Program-made: the position numbers and the translations under genes
Part shown: piece after piece, positions 55,902-64,000 of the stretch
Numbering within the stretch: the first letter of the stretch is position 1
Layout: each line of letters opens with the position of its first letter
Source: Pyrocephalus nanus
Taxonomy: Eukaryota > Chordata > Aves > Passeriformes > Tyrannidae
DNA length: 64,000 nucleotides
NCBI GenBank assembly: GCA_038380795.1
Contig: CM076266.1
Coordinates: forward strand, 13,786,001-13,850,000
Direction: 5' to 3'
Notes under the pieces: generated by a model
Database searches by the model: none
The model's input: only the letters and a program-made list of their open reading frames with translations
What the model was told of the DNA's origin: nothing

Positions 55902-57786
55902 GGGCACAGAGAAGATGTAACAACTGTGAGGGAGCAGCTTTCAGTCATCCTCAAAGTGTGTGAAGGAAGTCTGGGAGCTTGACCCTTTGTAACATTCAAC
56001 AGGAGAGCCTGAATCGTGGCTGAGGTATCTTCCCAAAGGCTCCTCTGTGTTTTACAGGCTTTGTCTTAGATGTATTAAGAAGGCATCCTCTGAGCATTTT
56101 AAGAAACAGTTGTGACTGTGTGGACCTGAGGTGCTTGTTAACTGTGTGGTCTCCTTTGTAGGATAGCTGGCTCCTCACCCCATAGGAATTGCAACTTGTT
56201 TCTTGCTATCCCTTTCCAGCAGAGAGACCTTCCCCTTTCACTTAGCATCTCCAATGATGCCCCTTTTGACACCAAGCATCCAAATGCCTCCTCTCAAGGC
56301 TCTTCTCCATGGAGCTCTCTTCTCTGCAGTCTGATTTATCCTGATAATGCTACAAGAAATTTGATGAGGAATAGTTGGTTGCAGTTCTGCGTCCTTAAAA
56401 TATTGTGTACATTAGCGTTCACCTGTGGTGTTATTTTCAGTGTCTTTTACCCCTTTGCCCTCCCATCCTTTTCTTTCCTCTGGATGCTTCAGGGGTTTTC
56501 TAAATAGAAACAGTTGCTTCCAGCCTTTGTGGATGGGAAGGGAAATCACTCTCAGTGTGTTACCCTTGTGCTGAACTGCCAGGAGCTGGTAATGGCCAGG
56601 CTGTCTCAAATCTTTAGCACGTTCATATTAAAAGCAGCATTGTTTATATGGGAAATGTTATTTCTATTAAAGTTTGGTGCTTAGTGCCAAACAAAATTTG
56701 ACATTTAAGTATGTCCAAAAGGTTATTTAAAAGGCTCTTACAAGGAAGCATATAACAAAATGTCCCATAGTAGTTTGCATACCGTTGCTGAACACTTATG
56801 ACAAATTTTTCCATAACTTTCAAGAGAATTACTGTGCCTGTGTGTGAGGCCTTGTCAGGGTTTGTTTTTCTTTAATATTCCCTCAGCTTCTCTCTTACTT
56901 TCATCAGCACATGCCACCAACTGTTGTAAGTTTAACTGTATCGTGGCATACGAATAATAACAAAGTATATAAACTGCTCCTAGGAGTAGTGGATAATTTT
57001 TTTTTTTTGCACATTTAAGGGTATTATGAGAACAACTATTATATTTCTTCAACAAGTGATGGTACTGTCATCAGACAGTTATTTCATAACCTAACTGAAA
57101 CCAGGATTGAGAACAGGCCTGTATCTCCTTCTTGGATATATTTTGTATTTGCCTGTATCCCAAGCACCTCAATTGCAGACAGGTAGTACAAAACAATAAG
57201 AAGAACTTGATTATTCCTTAAACTTTTTCCGTTTATCTAAATTAGAAAGTAGATATTATAATGTCAAAATACAGCAAAGGAGAAAGAGATGTTGACTGAC
57301 TTATTGGAGACACACACATCTATATGTGTGTAAGTGACAGTGCTTTACCCATCTTACCAACAATGGCTATTAAAAAACCCCAACTCTGTAAATAGTAATT
57401 TTTATTCAAACATATCCTTACAGGACTTGAAATTGGTTTAGAACTGAATTAATGCAGATTTGTGTGGCATCATACTTAAGTCATTTATGGATATTAGTGG
57501 GGTTTAGAGGGAAAAGCCTTGTTTGGTTTGTTGGTTTGGTTTTTCAGTGATAGTACTTGTTACAGTTCAAATATGGGAGGTTCTTTATTTTGGGCTTCTT
57601 ATGTAATCCATGCATACAAGTAGCTCCTGTGAATCTTGAAACACTTCACATTCCAGTTACGCTAGTCATAGCAATTCCCTCCAGTAGCACTAAAAAAGTG
57701 GTTTTCTGTTCTTGATCCTAGAGAATTAAAGCAGATTCTCTTTCTTAACACAGGAGTTTATTGCTCAGAAGAAACAAAGCTCTAGC

Positions 57787-57804
57787 AATAAATAAATAAA
57801 TAAA
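57787..57804. repeat. AAAT tetranucleotide repeat
   Basis: Short run of about four AAAT units. Confidence 0.85.
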
Positions 57805-60800
57805 ACGAGTAAATATGTTGGGAGTGATTGATGGTCAGTATAGCTACATATACATGAGCTGCCCTTGCTATATTATCTCCATCCTATGTACTGATGCATA
57901 CAGAGACAGGCTGCTAGGAAGTTTTTTCACTTCTGTTAGGCATTAATGAAGCAAAGTCAAGGCTGAATGCATAATCTATGTTTATTTTACCATTCAGAAA
58001 AGAAGTATCTCAAGAAAATTTTGTTCTTTAGGATAAAGCTTTTAACTTAGCTGAAAAATGTCTCCAGTATGTTTTGCACCATGCAGAAGAGAACCTGTAC
58101 GATTGCTCAACACTGTTTTTCATGTAGATGACAATGGTGCTATACAGTGGGGTTTTATAGTGATCACCTGACATCCACAGCTGAGCAGCATGTAGAGAGA
58201 CAACTCCTAATGGACATTTACTGGCTGTCACTCTGTAATCATTTCCCACCAAGAGTGCATTGTCCTGAAATATAATTGAAATAAAATAGGCACTGTGATG
58301 CTGTAAATCTAAATAGCTTGAAAATAGTAGGTTAGACTCCTCCAGCTTGCTGAGGACGTTTTAATGGAAACATAAATACCATAATCATATGCTTTTTGCA
58401 TGCATTTTGCCATTAAAAAGAAAAAATCTTCATTTTAGAAGGGAGACCTTGATGAACTTGTTTCTTTTCTATCAGAAGTAGAATCAAGTTATGTCAAAGG
58501 AATATCTTGGAACTGAAAATTGCCCCACTTCCTTTATCTGTCATCTGTTTGGTGGAAAGAGGCAAGATGCTGTTTTTAAGGTTGGGTTACATACTTTGCT
58601 TGCTGCTTTTCCAAAAAGAAATGGAGAACATTTTATTAAGATGTTAACTTTGATTCTCTCAGTAGTATCTTTGTGCTTAAATTGGCATGAGAGTAATGAA
58701 ACCTGGAAACTGCAGAGAAACACTCTAATATAATATAGAAATATGTAAAAAGTGCAATAAGCAGACCCCATCTTTCTAGTGTGTGTAAAATAACTCTTAG
58801 CAATAGCAGAATGGGTCATGAAAGCTATGAAATACTATATTGCCATGCCTGGATAAATATTTGTTAAAAAAGCAGGCTCTTCTGTAGCTATATTAAACTT
58901 CTCTATTGGTAGTGTCAGTCACAACAGTATTCTCAAGTCATTTATGCATAGGAATCTGAGCTTACTGCGAGGCCCACCAAAGATAAGAGAGAGGAATTAT
59001 TACTCAGGGTGATGCATCCTGTAAAAGCTAGGATGTTTCTTAGATGAAGAGATTTTTTGATGGTTCTGGAAGTTGACTTGAAGAGCACTTTCGTGAAGGG
59101 AAAGGCCACGGCACTGTAAACCATCTAACCAGTGACATTTAAAACCTGCAGAGCTGTGCAGAAGGCTAACAACCTAGATTGAATAAGATTATGAGTAAGC
59201 TCTTCCCTCCTACCTCTGTTTACTTCTCTTCGCTGGTGTGGAAGTGTTTTCCTACGCCTGAATCCCTTGTTCTTCATTGTTTATCACCTTCTGCCATCAG
59301 AGCCCTAGAGATAATGTGCTACCAGGAGAAGGTGCCACTCATGTAGGTGAATACTCAATCAGGTTGCAAGCATTTCAGAGTAGACAGCTGTTTTCCAAGC
59401 TCCTCAAATAATCAGTATAGTTTTTGAAATTAGTAGTCATAGGTTTTAAATCCTTACCTTCCAGTGAGTGTCACTCTTTTGTGGCATTTTGAAGCTTCAT
59501 TCCTCTGAGAATCTGATTTCTGGAAGGACTTTCCTGACCTGGAAAATAGCACATATGCCATTATGGGATAATCAAACAGACTTTCAAAGACAACCTTCTG
59601 GAGAGCAGTGGGTTAATGAACTATTTGCAGTTCTCTAACATGTAAAACTGAAATTACTTGGAAGTCATTGTGGTATTTTTCCTCCTCTGTCTGTGATAAC
59701 CCAAAGAAGGATTAGTTAGAGCCTCTGTGAGACTCTTCATGGGGTTTAATTTCACTTTAGCACTAACACATTGGGTTTTTTGTTTCTCTACCCTTCATCC
59801 TATAAGCCAGTAATCCTTGCCCCCAGGACTGCCTAAAAATTAGCTTGGTCTCTCATAGACCTGTATATTTAGAACCCAATAGACACTATTAGCATTGGCA
59901 TTTTATTATCTTAGGTTGGTTGTTTTCTTTTGTTCTTCCATCTTGATAGAATATAAGACAAGTTTTAATATAAATTCATGAGGATTTATGTAGGCTCCCT
60001 ATTGTGAAAGTATGCGATTGCGCTCCCCTGTTTGGGTTACCACTTTGGTGGAATAAATGGCAGACTTACAGTGAACTCTATTCAGGTCTCCCATTTTAAT
60101 TACTTGAAAGTCCTGGTTTCTCTCTGAATAGATACCAAGCACTGATACTGTTATGAGAACCATGTCTTTCTCCATTTACCACAGCCACAGCCTCACTGAG
60201 AACCCGGTGGTTTCTCTTCCCCTCTCCTCGGGTCAGTTTGCCGTGTAATCTGAAGTGTGACAGATGTTTGTTTGTTTTTACAAAAGCAGCTCGAGTTAGT
60301 ACCTCTACAAATGGTTGCAGTGGGAAAATGCACGGAGAGATAAGAGAGATGAACTTCCCTCTCCGGGTTACAAGACAAGCGGGAGAAGGGGGCCCACCCA
60401 AACGTGCCCTTTGTGCCCCTGTTCTGAGTGACTGTGGATGGGCCGCCTTTGCTGGAAACTGGGACTATCTGCATAGCTGTGTGATTTTCAGTTCTTTTGA
60501 GTGCGGATGAGAGACTGCGTATAAAAGGTGGATCAAAACCTGTCACTTCTCATCCATTTAAGGGTATAATATGTTAGTATTTTAAATACGTTGTAACTGA
60601 ATTATGCATAGGATTTTTTGTTGGTGTATTAGTGCAATTTGCACACAGATATAGCTCAGTTGGGTGTTTTGTTGCTTGAAGAAAAAAAAGAAATGAACCT
60701 TTACATTTTTTCAGATGGTAGAAGATAACAAAACAAAAAAAAGAAAACTATAATTATATATCCTACTATGAAACAACACAAGATGCAAAAACAATGAGAG

Positions 60801-63800
60801 GCAATGTCTCAGGCATCTAATGGTTATTGTATGGCTTGAGATTGCAGTCCAAAAACCCAGCTGTGTCTGTGACGTGCACATCTTTATTTCCCACTAATGC
60901 CATCAATACAATTTGAAGTTCTTCATCCTGAGAAAGTTATGGGGAATATTTGAGTACACAAAGCTGAAAAAGCAAAGGCTTTTCCATTCATTAAATGAAG
61001 TGCTTTCATCCTAACAGTGTAAACTGTTAAAATCTGTTCTTTGCAAGTTCTGCTAACCAAAATTTGGATTGTGAACTGATGTGCAGCACTTGAACACCAG
61101 AATTTAATCAGTTTAATTTGTTGTTGCTATTGAATGTAGCCCTTTCTAAAGAGAATACTAATTTATGATTTTTCTGTCTTTTATGTCCCTCCAGTCAACC
61201 CATCTGTTCCTCTTTGGTGAAGGATTCAGGCTTCTCCTTTCCAAGCATTTAAAGGGCTGGAGGTTTTGCATTTTAGATTTGTGTAGTTATAGGAGAGGAG
61301 TGTACAGACAGAGTTTGGAGAGAGTGCTGTATGTTCACAAAACTCTGGTTTTCTACTTGCTAAAACTAAATATGAAACTTGAAGTTACATCTTTAAAATA
61401 ATGTAGTTTATTGGATGAACAGTAAAACTTTCTTTTAGTATTGGAGAGTTTGAAGAATTTTCTCTTATTTCCTATTTTTATGAATGGTATCTCCTTCAGA
61501 GATGAGACAAACTATATTTAACTCCATTGTTTATCCTTATGGCCAATATTGTTTGTTTATGTGACTTACAAATCATCCTGCTTATGGTCGAACTATTTTG
61601 TCCCTGGCGGAAGTGGTGGAGTCTAATTGTGGGGAGGAATCCTCTGCAGTAAATTTTAGGAAGGAAAATAGCATCACTGCATATAGGTTGTAGGGGGAGG
61701 TGGTTGGTTCCTTTTACAATCTTGTAAAATTGAATGAGTGCCAATGAAACATATCACATTGGCAACCCTGGAAACTGAGAAATTGCCGAAAGATCTCATT
61801 TCAGTTTGTTCTTGGTTGGAAAGCTGAAAAACACTGCTTTCCACTCATCACTCAGAAAACAGTGTATATTACCACAGCCTTATACTTCATGGTGTATTGT
61901 TAAAGAAGTTTTATAAAGTGTTTGAAGTCTTGTTCCTTGAGGCTCAAACACTATGATGTGAAACATTGAAAGGTTTCTTGCATGACCTATTTTATATGAT
62001 TAGGTACTTCTGAAAAACATCAGATTTATTTCTAATATGAGATTTACTTGCCATATTTTTTTTTTTCATTCTTTAAAATACTAGTGACATTTAAATAGCT
62101 TTTCAATCTGATGTGTTCATAGGAGTCTTTCTTACATGATGAATATATGAAATGTTATTATGGTAAATAGATGACATATTTGTAATGGATAGGTAATTTC
62201 CTCTGCCTGGAGTTTAGATGGTGATATAACATATAAGAATTTATGAAAGAGGAGCAAGTTTTGCTTCATTTTAATTTGTGTGTATAGTTTGGTAACAATA
62301 ATGCATAGCATGCCTGAGTTGCATTTCATTCTGTAATGAAATGTCTTCTGTGTGCAACAATTCAGTCTTGATTACAGCCTTCCCTCATTCCTAGGTTTCA
62401 CTTTAAAAGGAAGCACAGCACAAACTGGGATGAAAAGAGAACACATAATTTCTACTATCAACATTTAAAAAAAGCAATTAGAATTTATACAACTTCAAGG
62501 GATGTGAGAACTAATGTCCCTAAGACTTTTTGTTTCCACTTATCTTTGGGAAGGAAAGAGCTCTGACCTGGCAAACAAAGGAGACAGAAAATATTAGCAT
62601 TGGTCTTTATTTCACTAGACATAGTTCATGGCTCATTAATAGTTATAGTATATATTACTGGGTATTATATGCTGCAGAGAAAACAAGCAGAAGTTGCCTG
62701 TCATTACTTTGTAATTGTGTTAGTAGATATAGTCTGGGGGAAAAAAAAAAAGAAAGAAAAAAGAGAAGGTTTATCTGTATATTATTTTGCACATCATCCT
62801 AAACTGTGCTGTGTCTGCTTGTTTAAGATAAACTCTATGCCTATTTTCTAAAATGTTTTCAAATTAACCCACCCTTTTCTAAGGATTGCTAAATGCCCAT
62901 CAAGAAATGGAGGGGCAAGCTGAAGCTATTTTAATTAGCAAAGTGTGATTTAAAGGTTGCTAAAATCAAAAAGAGCTTATTCATTTTTCATCAATAATAA
63001 TTTTTCTTAATATTTCATCAAAACCTGCTGATTTGGAGACCACCTTCTGGGCTTTGATTCATTATGACTGCAGACATAATTTAATTTTCCCCCCTTTCCT
63101 CATTCTGTGATATGCTCTTTCATCTTTGAGACATTGTTAAGATGTTTCTAACATTCACAGATTGCTAATTGGTCCAACTTTTTTTAAAACTGTACTTAAG
63201 ACAGAGCCTTCTTTTCTGTGGAAGCAGTTTTCCACACATTTGCTTTCACTATTTTTTTTTCAATCTCTGTATGTGATAAAGTATAAATTCTCAAAAAGAC
63301 ATTGAAAATTGAGGACATGTATGCTTTTATATATGGCAAGTGAAGCAAAAATATTAGAGACTTGATAGAGGGAAATTAAGAGAGTTGGTGCAGTCATTAA
63401 GATTGCACAGTCACTACATTAGGCCTTTATAGTTCATCTAGAACTAACTTGGAATTACATGTAAGTAATGTTTTTTTATCTAAATCTTTGGGGGATCATG
63501 AAGTAAAGCAATTATGGGAATTTATGCAAAGGCATTTTGTGAAAGCATGTACAATTAAAAGAAATTGCTCCTTTCACTTTAGTAGAGCTGTTCATCTAAG
63601 TTTTGTCTACATAATCATACTCTGGTAATTTCTAGTCCCCAAATGCATTTGTGTTACTATTTTAAGTTGAGATTCTTAACCTGTTTCTTCTTGGGAGATC
63701 TCCCTGTAGAGTAGTATCCAGGAAACTTTCCATTCACGAACCACGTTAAAACAAGCAGTCCAAGTGCTGTGGGCTGTAGCCTGATCCTTTACTGAGGGTG

Positions 63801-64000
63801 ATTGGAAAACCAAACCAAAAATCTTCATTTTCCTTTGCTCATCTCTCACTTGTGAAACGTGTCACACTGAGTGGGTGCAGCTGATGTCCAAGGCACAGTA
63901 ATTTAGAACAGGACCATGTTTTTCTTCTCTTTCATGTAGCCATTTTCCTCAGTCCAGACTAAATGGAATTTCAAAAAATGTCCTCTATGTCTTGCTTAGA

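Overview
This window is ordinary vertebrate intragenic DNA, AT-rich and about 98.7% intron or repeat. It carries five internal coding exons of PARD3 (PAR-3, the polarity scaffold of the PAR-3/PAR-6/aPKC complex) on the + strand. Translated and joined in order, the exons give one uninterrupted frame of about 286 codons. Every junction has AG/GT borders and matching phase, and the protein agrees closely with mammalian PAR-3 as I remember it. The organism is most likely a bird. The only interspersed repeats I recognise are CR1 LINE fragments and an LTR of a type common in bird genomes, and no Alu, B1 or L1-like repeat was seen. The LTR type is one I associate with Neoaves rather than chicken, but that is from memory.

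Layout: the tail of an upstream intron (1-760); a 45-nt exon (761-805); a 6.3-kb intron; a 228-nt exon (7061-7288); a 6.5-kb intron holding a minus-strand solo LTR (about 8776-9368); a 217-nt exon (13815-14031); a 21.9-kb intron with two CR1 fragments; a 111-nt exon (35958-36068); a 17.1-kb intron with an isolated CpG island (about 41205-41485) and an old 1.3-kb CR1 copy (about 46085-47405); a 258-nt exon (53199-53456); and the first 10.5 kb of the next intron. Neither the gene's 5' half (N-terminal oligomerisation domain and PDZ domains) nor its last exons are here.

The five exons encode the region after PDZ3: the end of the aPKC-binding segment, an acidic/Ser-rich stretch, a Lys-rich linker, the conserved basic/hydrophobic motif thought to bind membrane phosphoinositides, and a charged helical segment. 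Four of the five exons are symmetric in phase, so they could be skipped without a frameshift.

I found no second gene, tRNA, CRISPR array or novel multi-gene system. The most useful leads are the intronic CpG island, the phase-symmetric exon 35958-36068 that carries half of the membrane-binding motif, lineage differences in two exons, and several AT-rich blocks dense in homeodomain/POU-type sites that could be conserved enhancers. All regulatory suggestions are inference without alignment.
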